From Shinella sp. UYSO24 (GTDB taxonomy: Bacteria > Pseudomonadota > Alphaproteobacteria > Rhizobiales > Rhizobiaceae), in NCBI GenBank assembly GCA_902167985.1, contig CABHNZ010000003.1, forward strand, positions 124,001-188,000: DNA of 64,000 bases, read 5' to 3'. Positions 21,063 to 30,511 of the stretch are shown here, piece by piece (positions within the stretch are counted from its first letter, which is position 1; every line of letters begins with the position of its first letter). The notes below the pieces were generated by a model that was not told the DNA's origin, did no database searches, and saw only the letters and a list, made by a program, of their open reading frames with translations. Made by a program: the position numbers and the translations under genes.

Positions 21063-21229
21063 AGCGGCCACCCGCTTCGGCCCGCCAGATTGGCAGATGC
21101 CGCCGCGCCACGCGCGCCACTGGCAGGGCGCTGGTCGCCCGCCAAAATCCGCGTGAATGAACTGAACCCGGCAAAGACATAATGAGCCGCGCCCAGAGCA
21201 GCCTCTGCGGCTGTTCCGTTCGGTATCAT
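21059..21229 (-). CDS. Small unrecognised reading frame coupled to the hydroxyacid dehydrogenase gene
   Basis: A 56-codon frame beginning MIPNGTAAEAALGAAHYVFA, with a GGGGAACAGAG stretch upstream of its ATG and a TGA that overlaps the GTG start of the next gene. It matches nothing I recognise and may be an artefact, a leader peptide or the 5' part of a gene cut by a frameshift. Its position right after the candidate GntR operator makes translation plausible. Confidence 0.3.
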   Translation of the reverse strand: MIPNGTAAEAALGAAHYVFAGFSSFTRILAGDQRPASGARGAAASANLAGRSGWPL

Positions 21230-21316
21230 CAACTCTGTTCCCCAATTATTTTTCAGGTCCCGCGATCGGTGCGGGCCGTGGAATTGAGGGCATGATACCG
21301 GCGAGGCTCCGACTGT

Positions 21317-21363
21317 CAATCGTCGACAATCGACATAAGGCGATTTAATTTTCTACAATCGAC
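21317..21363. promoter_or_regulatory. Candidate operator of the GntR-family regulator
   Basis: In the gap between the leftward operon and the rightward GntR gene, CAATCG occurs three times (21317, 21327 and 21356) and the longer ACAATCGAC twice (21326-21334 and 21355-21363), spaced 29 bases apart, about three helical turns. The first copies overlap a GTCGAC palindrome. The surroundings are AT-rich, as a promoter would be. Repeated sites on one face of the helix between divergent genes fit a FadR-type repressor that controls both directions. Confidence 0.55.
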
Positions 21364-21447
21364 GTTTAAAATGCGGGCCGGCCATATTAAGATTGAACCC
21401 GAATGGAATGGCGCTGCGCATCCGGGCGCACTGCAAAGGACCACCCT

Positions 21448-22143
21448 ATGTTTAAGCTGCTCGAACAAGTCGATCTTCCGAACCGCATTGCCGATCAGGT
21501 CTTGCAGGCCATTGGCGACGGCCTGCTGCGGCCCGGTGAACATGTGACGGAGGCCCGCATTGCCGAGCAGATGGGCACGTCGCGCGCCCCTGTGCGCGAG
21601 GCGCTGCGGCTTCTCGAAAGCCAGGGCCTGATCGTCTCCCATCCACGGCGAGGCTTTTTCGTTCGCAGCTACAATGCCGACGAACTGGCCGAGATCTACG
21701 ATCTGCGCGAATGTCTCGAGACCCACAACGCCCAGGCGCTGGTGGAGAAGATGACGGAGCAGGATCTCAAGCAGCTGGAAGCCCAGGTTGAGCTGTTGAA
21801 AACGCTTGGCGCCGAAGGCCGCACACAGGAGCAGGTGGTGGAGGACTACGCCTTCCACCGGATGCTCTGCGCCGTCGGCGGCAATTCCCGCATCCTCAGG
21901 CTCTTCGACCAGATCGCCACCGAACTGCGCTCAGGCATCGCCCTCGTCGGACGGATCTATGACGATCCCGTCGATATCGCCGCCACGCATGACGTGATCA
22001 TCACGGCGCTACGCAAACGGGACGTCGCGCTCATTCGCAGCGAACTACATGAACACCTGCGCGATGCAAGCACGCATGTGATCGACATTTACCGGCAATG
22101 GCCATCCGTGCCGGCAGACGAATTGCCCGGCAGACCGCTCTGA
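21448..22143 (+). CDS. GntR-family transcription regulator, FadR/FCD subfamily
   Basis: Regulator of 231 residues. I chose the ATG at 21448 (MFKLLEQVDLPNRIADQVL) because AAGGA lies nine bases upstream. N-terminal winged helix-turn-helix at about residues 10-75 (VTEARIAEQMGTSRAPVREALRLLE) and C-terminal all-helical FCD ligand domain with likely metal ligands in EDYAFHRML, ATHDVII and LHEHLRDA. FCD regulators usually repress catabolic operons until an organic acid or amino-acid-like ligand binds. It is divergent from the eight-gene operon at 10112-21062, which is its obvious target. Confidence 0.92.
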   Translation: MFKLLEQVDLPNRIADQVLQAIGDGLLRPGEHVTEARIAEQMGTSRAPVREALRLLESQGLIVSHPRRGFFVRSYNADELAEIYDLRECLETHNAQALVEKMTEQDLKQLEAQVELLKTLGAEGRTQEQVVEDYAFHRMLCAVGGNSRILRLFDQIATELRSGIALVGRIYDDPVDIAATHDVIITALRKRDVALIRSELHEHLRDASTHVIDIYRQWPSVPADELPGRPL

Positions 22144-22153
22144 AAAGGGCAAA

Positions 22154-22179
22154 GCCGGCCACCATGTCCATGCGCCGGC
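22154..22179. terminator. Hairpin between convergent GntR and putA genes
   Basis: GCCGGC at 22154-22159 pairs with the GCCGGC at 22174-22179, with flanking A/T bases able to extend the stem (AAAGCCGGC against GCCGGCCTTCTT). It lies between two converging genes and can serve either strand; the plus strand side is followed by TTCTTCG. Confidence 0.5.
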
Positions 22180-22215
22180 CTTCTTCGCTTTGTATTTCGA
22201 TGGACAAGCGGCGGT

Positions 22216-25200
22216 TCAGCCGATTGCCATCAGGCTGGCATTGCCGCCGGCTGCCGTTGTATTGATCGATGTGGAGACTTCCTCCAGCAGCCAGTTGAGG
22301 CAATAGGCCTCGGCATCATGGGCCACCTGCGCCACCGATGCCGCCTGAACCAGAACGAGCGGGCCCGGCAGGGCTGCGATCGCCTTCGTCACCTCGATCA
22401 GACGCTCACCCTCCGCCTCGACCAACGCGCCTGCGAAGGGTGCATCCTTTGCCCAATCCTTGGTCCAGGAGATCCTTGCGCCTATGCTGGCGGGCAGATT
22501 GGCGAGCGAAGCCTGTAGCCCGCATGCCGCATCGATGGAAACCTCGTTGCCTGTTGCAAGCGCGGCCGTCAGCTGTCGGTAGAGGCCGACCTCGGTTTGC
22601 GGCACGAGCAGGATGCGGCCACGCGGATGCAGCGCATAGAGGTTCTTCTCGCCGACCGGTCCCGGCAGTTCGGTCATCAGGCCGAGTGCCGATACCGCAC
22701 CGGTCTCGCGCGCATCCTGTGCGAGCCGGTTATGGCCGCGCGCGCCGAGCCAGCGGGCGAAATCGGTGAGCGGAAGGGCCGTGTGGACAGAGCTGTGGCG
22801 CGGCGCACCGGTGCCGTTTCGACCAGACGGCCGAGATAGAGCGGCCCGCCCGCCTTGGGACCGGTTCCCGACAGTCCGCGGCCGCCAAAGGGCTGGACGC
22901 GACCACAGCACCGATGACGTTGCGGTTGACATAGATATTGCCGACCCGGATCAGGTCCGTCACCTGCGCGATCGTTTCATCAAGGCGGGTGTGGAGGCCG
23001 AACGTCAGGCCGTAACCCGTTGCATTGATGTCGTCGATCAGGCGCTCGAGGTCATCACGCTTGTAGCGCACGACATGAAGCACCGGGCCGAAGACTTCGC
23101 GCTCTAGATCCTTCAGGGATTTGATCTCGATGATCGTCGGGGCGACGAATGTACCGTTTTCCGTCGCTGCACCCAGCGGCAGTTGCTCGACCTTGCGACC
23201 ACGGCCGCGCATGGCCTCGACATGGCTGTTGATCGTGCCACGGGCCTCCTCGGTGATGACCGGGCCGATATCGATGTTCAACGCGTCGGTCGGGCCGATC
23301 GTCAGCTCCTTCAGCGCGCCCTTCAGCATGGCAAGAATGCGATCGGCGACGTCTTCCTGCAGGCAGAGAACCCGAAGCGCCGAGCAGCGCTGGCCGGCGC
23401 TATCGAAGGCTGAAGCGATGACATCGAAGACCACCTGTTCGGCAAGAGCGGAAGAGTCGACGATCATGGCATTCTGGCCGCCGGTTTCGGCAATCAGCGG
23501 GATCGGCTTGCCATTCGGCAGCAGGCGCGAGGCAAGCTGCGCCTGAATGAGCCGCGCGACCTCCGTCGATCCGGTAAACATCACGCCGCAGGTTTCCGCA
23601 GCGCCGACCAGAGCCGCACCGACACGCCCGTCTCCCGGCAGGAGCTGGAGAGCGTCAACCGGAATACCGGCCTGATGCAGAATGCGAATACCCTGGGCGG
23701 CGATCAGCGGTGTCTCCTCGGCCGGCTTGGCGAGAACCGGATTGCCGGCAACCAGCGCCGCAGCAATCTGCCCGATGAAGATGGCGAGCGGAAAATTCCA
23801 CGGGCTGATGCAGACGACCGGACCAAGCGGCCGGTGTCCGGGACCAAGCGTGCGACGCGCCTGTTCGGCGTAATAACGCAGGAAATCGATCGCCTCGCGG
23901 ACTTCGGCAATCGCGTTCGGCATGGATTTCCCGGCCTCGCGCATGATGAGGCCGAGAAGCGCCGGCATATCCGCCTGCATCAGGTCGGCGGCGCGTTCGA
24001 GGCATGCAGCCCGTTCTGCCGCCGGCCGTGCGGACCAGCCCGCCGTCGCCCTCGAGGCGAGAGCCATGGCCTCAGCAACCTCTTCTTCCGATGCTTCCGT
24101 GACCGTGCCGACAATGTCCCGGCGGTCGCCGGGGTTGAGAACCGGCCGGCTCTTGCCGGACGCTTCAGCACCCGCCACCAGCGGCCGGCATGACCAGTCG
24201 CGCCCGGCAGATGCCTTCAGCTCTGCCGAAAGACCGGCCAGAACCGTCTCGTTGGCAAGATCGAGGCCATCCGAATTGCGGCGCGCGCCATAGAGATCCT
24301 TGGGAAGCGAGATCTGGTCGTGATGAGCGCCGACCTCCGCCATGCCGCGAACCACTTCGGCCGGATCAGCCACGAGTTCGGCAATCGATACATTCTTGTC
24401 GCCGATACGGTTGACGAAGGACGAGTTCGCACCGTTTTCCAGAAGCCGGCGCACGAGATAGGCAAGCAGTGTCTCATGCGTGCCGACGGGCGCATAGATA
24501 CGTGCCGGACGGCCGAGCTTGCCGGCGCCGACCACCTCGTCATAAAGCGGCTCGCCCATGCCGTGCAGGCACTGGAACTCATACTTGCCGGCTTTGAAAT
24601 CGGGGCCGCGAGATGATAGATCGTCGCCAGCGTCTGGGCGTTATGGGTGGCAAACTGCGGGAAGACGGCATCTGTCGCCGCCAGCAGCTTGCGGGCGCAG
24701 GCGATGTAGGAAACGTCGGTATGGACCTTGCGGGTATAGACCGGAAAATCCTCAAGCCCCTCGACCTGCGCGCGCTTGATCTCTGCATCCCAATAGGCGC
24801 CCTTCACCAGCCGCACCATGATGCGGCGGCTGTTGCGGCGAGCGAGATCAATGATGAAATCGAGAACGAAGGGGCAGCGCTTGCCATAGGCCTGCACCAC
24901 GAAACCCATGCCTTCCCAGCCTGCAAGGTCGGGATCGGAGCAGAGGCTATCGAGAAGATCGAGCGAAAGCTCCAGCCGATCGGCCTCCTCGGCATCGATA
25001 TTGAGACCGATATCGTAGGACTTGGCAATGACGGCGAGCGCCTTCACCCGCGGCAGAAGTTCGTCCATCACACGCGCTGCCTGCGAGCGCGCATAGCGCG
25101 GATGAAGCGCAGACAGCTTGATCGAAATGCCGGGCCCATTGTAGATGCCGCGGCCCGCGGACGCCTTGCCGATCGCATGGATCGCGGTCTCGTAATCCTT

Positions 25201-25908
25201 GTAATAGCGCTCGGCATCGGCAGCCGTGGTCGCTGCCTCGCCCAGCATGTCGTAGGAATAGCGGAAGCCGCGCTCTTCGAGCGGCTTGGCGCGCTTCAGC
25301 GCCTCGGCGATCGTTTCACCGGTGACGAACTGCTCGCCCATCATCCGCATCGCCATATCGACGCCGCGACGGATGACCGGCTCGCCGCAGCGCGCGATCA
25401 GTCTCGTCAACGCCGCCGACAGGCTGCGGCCATCGACGGTATTGGTGAGACGGCCGGTGACGACAAGGCCCCATGTCGCAGCATTGACGAAGAGCGAGCG
25501 ACCGCCGCCGACATGGGACTTCCAGTCGCCATTGGAAATCTTGTCGCGGATCAGCGCGTCACGCGTCGCCATATCAGGAATACGTAAGAGCGCTTCGGCA
25601 AGGCACATCAGCGCCACGCCCTCCTGACTGGAGAGCGAGTATTCGTGCACGAGGCCTTCGACGCCGGTGCCCTTGTGCTTGGCGCGCAGCGCCTTGATCA
25701 ACCGGCTGGCGGTCGTGCTGATGGCTTCCCGCTCCTGCGCCGAAAGCGTCGCACCCTCGAGAAGCGCCGACACGCACTCTGCCTCGGGTCTGCGATAGGC
25801 GGCAGTAATCGCCTTGCGGAGCTCGGACTGAGCCCTCACCGGCGGCGCGAAATCATCAAAGACAGGCAGGGGCGAACCGACAGGGTGCGCGGGGCTTGGC
25901 GTGGTCAT
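22216..25908 (-). CDS. putA: Bifunctional proline dehydrogenase / 1-pyrroline-5-carboxylate dehydrogenase (two frameshifts)
   Basis: PutA oxidises proline to glutamate: FAD-dependent proline dehydrogenase (about residues 200-480) feeding an NAD-dependent aldehyde dehydrogenase (about 570-1010). Seen in the first part: [33 protein letters not shown] and [14 protein letters not shown]. In the second: [33 protein letters not shown] and the catalytic cysteine in [12 protein letters not shown]. Frames change near 24560 and near 22850-22930. Corrected length is about 1,230 residues, matching rhizobial PutA; there is no N-terminal ribbon-helix-helix domain, so it is not the self-repressing enterobacterial type. 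Divergent from an Lrp-type gene, the arrangement of the known Agrobacterium putA-putR pair. Confidence 0.95.
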
Positions 25909-26024
25909 GTGCGGGTGCTCTCAGGCGGGCGTTGGCGTTTGGCAGAGAATAACACTGCGCCGAATTTGACGTTGCCTGTAATTGGTCATTTTCATATACG
26001 CTTTCTCCAATCTTTCAGCCGGAA

Positions 26025-26528
26025 ATGCGAGATATGCCTACACAAGAGCATCAGAATAGTGAATTGGACCAGTTCGATACGCGCATACTCCAGGAACTCT
26101 CGGCCAATGCGCGGCTTTCGATCACTGAACTGGCAAGCCGCATCGGACTTTCGAAAACGCCGTGCCAGCTTCGCCTGCGCCGGCTGATCGACGAGGGCTA
26201 TATAGAAAGCTTCCGCGCCATCCTGAGTTCCGAAAAACTCGGCCTCGATCATGTCGCTTTCGTCGAAGTCAAATTGAGCGACACGCGCGAAGAGGCCTTG
26301 AAGAGCTTCAACGAAGCCGCCCGGAAAATCAACGAGATTGAAGGCTGCCACATGATCGCGGGGCGCTTCGACTATCTCCTGAAGGTTCGAACCAGGGATA
26401 TCAGGCGCTACCGCATCGCGCTGGGAGAAAAGATTTCCACCCTGCCCTTCGTCGCCAGCACCTCGACCAATGTCGTGATGCAGACGGTGAAGGAAAACCG
26501 GCAATATCTGCTCAACACACCGGAATAG
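26025..26528 (+). CDS. putR: Lrp/AsnC-family regulator, probable proline-responsive activator of putA
   Basis: Protein of 167 residues (164 if the ATG at 26034 is used; neither has a strong ribosome site). N-terminal helix-turn-helix LDQFDTRILQELSANARLSI and LASRIGLSKTPCQLRLRRL (about residues 15-62), then the RAM ligand-binding domain with VEVKLSDTREEAL and GRFDYLLKVRTRD. In Agrobacterium the Lrp-like PutR activates putA when proline is present, and this gene is in the same divergent position, 116 bases from the putA start. Symbol given on family plus context. Confidence 0.9.
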   Translation: MRDMPTQEHQNSELDQFDTRILQELSANARLSITELASRIGLSKTPCQLRLRRLIDEGYIESFRAILSSEKLGLDHVAFVEVKLSDTREEALKSFNEAARKINEIEGCHMIAGRFDYLLKVRTRDIRRYRIALGEKISTLPFVASTSTNVVMQTVKENRQYLLNTPE

Positions 26529-26561
26529 GTGCAACCGGAAGCGAAAGCCCCGCCGTCCTGC

Positions 26562-27466
26562 TCAGCTCGCCTCCAGCGAGCCGACATAGTTACGCGCCGC
26601 CGGGCTGGCATCGCTGCGCCAAAGTATGTGCATCTCCATCGGCGGCAGCGCCTCCACCAAGGGGCGAAAGACCACGCCTGGAAAGTTTATGATGCTCATT
26701 GAGGCCGGGACGAACGAGATGCCGAGGCCTGAAGCGACATAGGCCATGAGCCCGGTTACATGGCTTGTCCGGTGGATAGGCCCCGGCGCATATCCGGTAT
26801 CGAACTCATGACCCCGACCGTGGTGGAGCGTCCGTCTGCTTCCGCATAGACTGCAAAGCTTTCCGTCAGGATCTGCGCGACGCTGATGGCGTCCTGCCCG
26901 GAAAGCAGATGATCATCGGCCAGCGCCAGCATCCAGGGCCATTGGCCGATCCGCTTGGAATTGACGCCCTTGATGCGAACATCGGTCGCGACGGCATAAC
27001 CAATATCCACCTCGCCCGCGATCAGCGCATCCTGCACGCTGCCGCTCGGCATTTCCTTCAGGCTGAGGCTCACCCCCGGCCACTCCCCCTTGAAGCGGCG
27101 GATGGAGGTCGAGATCATGCCGGTGATCGCCGCATTGGCGCCGTAACCGATGCGGATCGAGCCGGCAGCGCCGCGCCCGATATCGACGGCCGTATCGACG
27201 GCGGCCTCCACCTGCGCGATAGCTGAATGGCTCTCCTTCAAGAACTCCCGGCCAGCTTCGGTCAGTTCGACATGCCGCTTCGAGCGGGCAAGCAGTTCCA
27301 CACCCAGGATCGCTTCCAGCGCCTTGATCTGCGCCGTCAGCGCCGGCTGGACGATGTTGAGCCGGGCGGCTGCGCGGCCGAAATGCAGCTCTTCCGCCAC
27401 CGCAACGAAATAACGGAGATGCCGCAATTCGATCGTCCTGCGGGCATTTCGAGATGTCTGCAGCAC
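26562..27466 (-). CDS. LysR-family regulator of the adjacent efflux pump (frameshifted)
   Basis: About 301 residues after correction. The winged helix-turn-helix begins ELRHLRYFVAVAEELHFGRA, a common LysR N-terminus, and the effector domain follows. The start is taken as the GTG at 27466, though a start nearer ELRHLRYF is possible. The frame breaks near 26756, before a C-terminal segment with LMAYVASGLGISFVPAS. It is divergent from the HlyD-MFS efflux operon at 27573; a clear LysR box lies between them at 27485-27499, so it very probably controls that operon and itself. Confidence 0.88.
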
Positions 27467-27484
27467 TAAACCTCACCCCAATTA

Positions 27485-27499
27485 ATCACCAAGAGTGAT
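27485..27499. promoter_or_regulatory. LysR-type box (ATC-N9-GAT)
   Basis: ATCACCAAGAGTGAT is a perfect inverted repeat, ATCAC and GTGAT around five bases, and fits the T-N11-A consensus of LysR-type recognition sites. It lies 18 bases from the LysR start and 73 bases before the efflux membrane-fusion gene, the expected place for a shared regulatory site. Confidence 0.7.
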
Positions 27500-27572
27500 C
27501 AATATGAATTCCAAACCTATTGGAAGTGATATCGACAATCGTGCTTAAAGTCGCGTCCAAAAAGGAAAGAAC

Positions 27573-28706
27573 ATGCTCCAGAAGACGTCGCCCCAGCCTG
27601 CCGCCGCCAATGCGCCCTCCGTCGTTCCCGCGCCTGAGGCCGCAGCACCGCCTCGGCCGCCGCGCGAATATGCCAAGTTCGTCGTGCCGCTGGTCGTGAT
27701 CGGCGCCGTCTGTGTTCTCGTCGGCATCAGCACGCAGAGCTTCGACCAATGGACAGCCGGCGCGGATGTACAGACGACCGACAACGCCTATATCCGGGCG
27801 GATCTCAGCCATCTGAGCGCCCGCGCCGCCGGCAATGTCGTCTCGATCAAGGTCAACGACTTCGACCGCGTGAAAAAGGGCGATGTTATCCTCCAGATCG
27901 ATCCTTCCGATTATGAAGCCAAGCGCGATCAGGCAAAGGCCTCGCTCGATTCCGCCCTTGCCCAGCTCGGCAACCTGACGAACCAGGAAAATCTGGAAAA
28001 GGCCGCCATCCAGCAGGCTGAAGCACAGGCGACGGTCGCCAAGGCCACGGCCGATCTGGCAAAGACCGAAGCTGCCCGCCAGACATCGCTGATCGATCGC
28101 GGCGCCGGCATCCAGCAGAACAAGGACGAAGCGGAAGCCAAGGTACAGACGACCGTTGCAAGCCTTGGAGCCGCCGACGCCGCCGTTCTCTCGGCCAAGG
28201 CGCAGCTGCAATATATAGACGGCCAGCGCGCGCAGCTTTCCGCCAATGTCCAGTCCGCAAAGGCAAGCCTCAAGTCTGCAGAGCTTGCCCTTTCCTATAC
28301 GACGATCATCGCTCCTTTCGATGGCGTCGTCAGCGAGCGTCAGGTGCATGTCGGCGACTACGTGACCACCGGCACGAACGCCATCTCCATCGTGCCCCTG
28401 CCGAATGTCTATCTGACGGCGAATTTCAAGGAGACGCAGCTGTCGCGCATGCGTGAGGGCCAGCCCGTCACCATTACTGTCGACTCGTTGCCGGGCGAAA
28501 CCTTCCACGGTAAGGTATCGCGCCTTTCTCCGGCATCCGGATCGCAGTTTGCGCTTCTTCCGGCCGACAATGCGACGGGCAATTTCACCAAGGTCGTCCA
28601 GCGCGTTCCCGTTCGCATCGACTTCGATCCGTCCGAGACTTTCGCCCATCTGCGGGCCGGCATGTCGGCGGTCGTCTCCGTATCGGTGGCGTCGGCGGGG
28701 CGCTGA
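27573..28706 (+). CDS. Membrane-fusion (HlyD/EmrA) subunit of a multidrug efflux pump
   Basis: Periplasmic adaptor of 377 residues, intact. A Pro/Ala-rich cytoplasmic tail precedes one membrane anchor (about residues 36-58, FVVPLVVIGAVCVLVGIS). Then come the lipoyl half-motif near GNVVSIKVNDFDRVKKGD, a long alpha-helical hairpin rich in Ala/Gln/Lys (about 110-220), the second lipoyl half near LSYTTIIAPFDGVVSERQV, and a beta-barrel domain. It would join the transporter encoded next (gap of three bases) to an outer-membrane channel supplied from elsewhere. Probably regulated by the divergent LysR protein. Confidence 0.93.
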   Translation: MLQKTSPQPAAANAPSVVPAPEAAAPPRPPREYAKFVVPLVVIGAVCVLVGISTQSFDQWTAGADVQTTDNAYIRADLSHLSARAAGNVVSIKVNDFDRVKKGDVILQIDPSDYEAKRDQAKASLDSALAQLGNLTNQENLEKAAIQQAEAQATVAKATADLAKTEAARQTSLIDRGAGIQQNKDEAEAKVQTTVASLGAADAAVLSAKAQLQYIDGQRAQLSANVQSAKASLKSAELALSYTTIIAPFDGVVSERQVHVGDYVTTGTNAISIVPLPNVYLTANFKETQLSRMREGQPVTITVDSLPGETFHGKVSRLSPASGSQFALLPADNATGNFTKVVQRVPVRIDFDPSETFAHLRAGMSAVVSVSVASAGR

Positions 28707-28709
28707 ACC

Positions 28710-30278
28710 ATGGCCGAGATCCTGCGACTGCCGCTGCGCTTTATCGGCCGGCAAACGCATCACCCCATTCTGGCAGTCGCCGCGGTTCTCGTCGGCCCCT
28801 ATATGGTGTCGTTCCACAGCCGCCTGTTCGGGCTGGGCCTGACCGATCTCAGGGCGGCCTTCGGCCTGAGCTTCGATGAGGGCGCCTGGCTCAACACCTT
28901 TGCCAATGCGCCGCAGCTTCTCATTGCGCCGGCCGTCGGCTGGCTTGTCGCCACATTCGGCATCCGCCGGGTGCTTGTTCCGGCGGCCCTGCTCTATGCC
29001 CTGACTTCCGCCCTCATTCCGACGACGACCGGCTTTACCGCGCTTATCCTGCTGCATGTCGTGCATGGCTTGCTGCTCGGCATCTTCGTGCCCGCAACGT
29101 TGATGATCATCCTGCGTAATCTGCCGATGAAATGGTGGATTACCGGGATCGCGCTCTACGCGTTCCGAACGGCATTCACCGCCAATGCAGGCACGGCGCT
29201 CGTCGATATCTATGTCCAGCATTTCGGCTGGCAGTTTCTCTATTGGCAGGATGTGTTTCTGGCGCCGCTTCTGGCACTTCTGGCATGGTTCGGAGCGCCG
29301 GCGGAAAAGATCAACCGCGACATGCTGGAACGCGCGGACTGGGGTGGAATGATGCTTTTCGGCGCCGGCCTGACGCTGCTGTTCATCGCCATAGACCAGG
29401 GCAACCGTCTCGACTGGTTCCAGAACGGCCTCGTCACTGCCACGCTGATCGGTGGACTGACGCTAATGCTCGCCTTCTTCATCAACGAGATGGTGGTCGA
29501 AACACCCTGGGCCCATGTGCGCGCCATCAGCACCCGCAATGTCCTTCTCATTCTTTCCGTGGCACTTCTCTACACCATGGCGGCCGCCTCCAACACGGCG
29601 CTTGTTCCGAACTATCTCTCGGCGGTCGCGCATCTGCGACCGGAGCAGATCGGCACTGTCCTCATCCAGTGGGTCTGCATTCCGCTCGTTCTGTTGACCC
29701 CGATCGGCGTCTGGGCGATGCACCGCACCGATGGCAGGCTGATCCTGGCGACCGGGCTCTTCTGCTTCGGGCTCGCCTCCTATCTCGGAACGGGTCTGAC
29801 CTCGCAATGGAACGGCGACAATTTCCGCACCATCCTCGTGCTTCAGGCGGCAGGCCATATCCTGACCTTCATGCCGATCGTCGTGCTGGCTGTCGCCAAC
29901 GGCAATCCTAAGAATGCGATCGCGACCGGCGCCTATATCCAGGTCATGCGGCTTCTTGCCGTTCAGGTCGCCCAGTCTCTCGTGACGACCTATATTCGCA
30001 AGGGCGAACAGATGCAGTCCTACCTGCTCGGCCTCAATGTCGAGCGGGGATCGCAAGCCTCCACCACGACGCTCGCAGCCCTCTCACACAAGGTTTCCGG
30101 CGCCGGCGAGGCATTGGCGCAAAGCCGGGCGACGTCCCTCCTGTCGCAAAACCTTCAGGCGCAGGCAACCGTACTCGCCTATATCGATGCCTTCTGGCTG
30201 ACTTTCTTCTGCGCCGTGGGAGGCCTCGTCATCCTGGCCTTCGTCACAAAGGCGCCCAAAGGACCGCTGAGTGCGTGA
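28710..30278 (+). CDS. MFS efflux transporter, EmrB/QacA (DHA2) family
   Basis: Drug:H+ antiporter of 522 residues with about 14 membrane segments, intact. The N-terminal stretch ends in SFDEGAWLNTFANAPQLL, a variant of the DHA2 family's first-helix region, and FGIRRVLVPAALLYAL marks the loop between helices 2 and 3. The C-terminal helix region (LSQNLQAQATVLAYIDAFWL) is typical of EmrB-like partners of HlyD proteins. It follows the membrane-fusion gene by three bases and forms an operon with it. Substrates are unknown; lipophilic drugs, fatty acids or plant phenolics are usual in this family. Confidence 0.93.
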   Translation: MAEILRLPLRFIGRQTHHPILAVAAVLVGPYMVSFHSRLFGLGLTDLRAAFGLSFDEGAWLNTFANAPQLLIAPAVGWLVATFGIRRVLVPAALLYALTSALIPTTTGFTALILLHVVHGLLLGIFVPATLMIILRNLPMKWWITGIALYAFRTAFTANAGTALVDIYVQHFGWQFLYWQDVFLAPLLALLAWFGAPAEKINRDMLERADWGGMMLFGAGLTLLFIAIDQGNRLDWFQNGLVTATLIGGLTLMLAFFINEMVVETPWAHVRAISTRNVLLILSVALLYTMAAASNTALVPNYLSAVAHLRPEQIGTVLIQWVCIPLVLLTPIGVWAMHRTDGRLILATGLFCFGLASYLGTGLTSQWNGDNFRTILVLQAAGHILTFMPIVVLAVANGNPKNAIATGAYIQVMRLLAVQVAQSLVTTYIRKGEQMQSYLLGLNVERGSQASTTTLAALSHKVSGAGEALAQSRATSLLSQNLQAQATVLAYIDAFWLTFFCAVGGLVILAFVTKAPKGPLSA

Positions 30279-30511
30279 GCGCTGCCGGCCATGCAAGGCA
30301 AGGTCAAGTTGCGCCACTTAACTCGCATAGGTTGCGCGCCGCTCTGAAATCCCATTAAATTCTATGGGACCACAACCAAAGCCTGCTGCGACTAGAAGTA
30401 TTCATACATAGTTTTCTACATTACCAGTTTAAGGGACATTTATCCGGCAAGGACTACCTATCGGTGATCTTCGCCCGATTGCGGGCGCACATCGTACCTG
30501 GGGGGTGTCCG

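Noticed and set aside
27486..29222. Long open frame (578 codons) on the minus strand opposite the first HlyD and MFS genes
   Set aside because: It mirrors the HlyD coding sequence of Ala/Asp-rich codons in high-GC DNA, has no family likeness and conflicts with a clear efflux operon.
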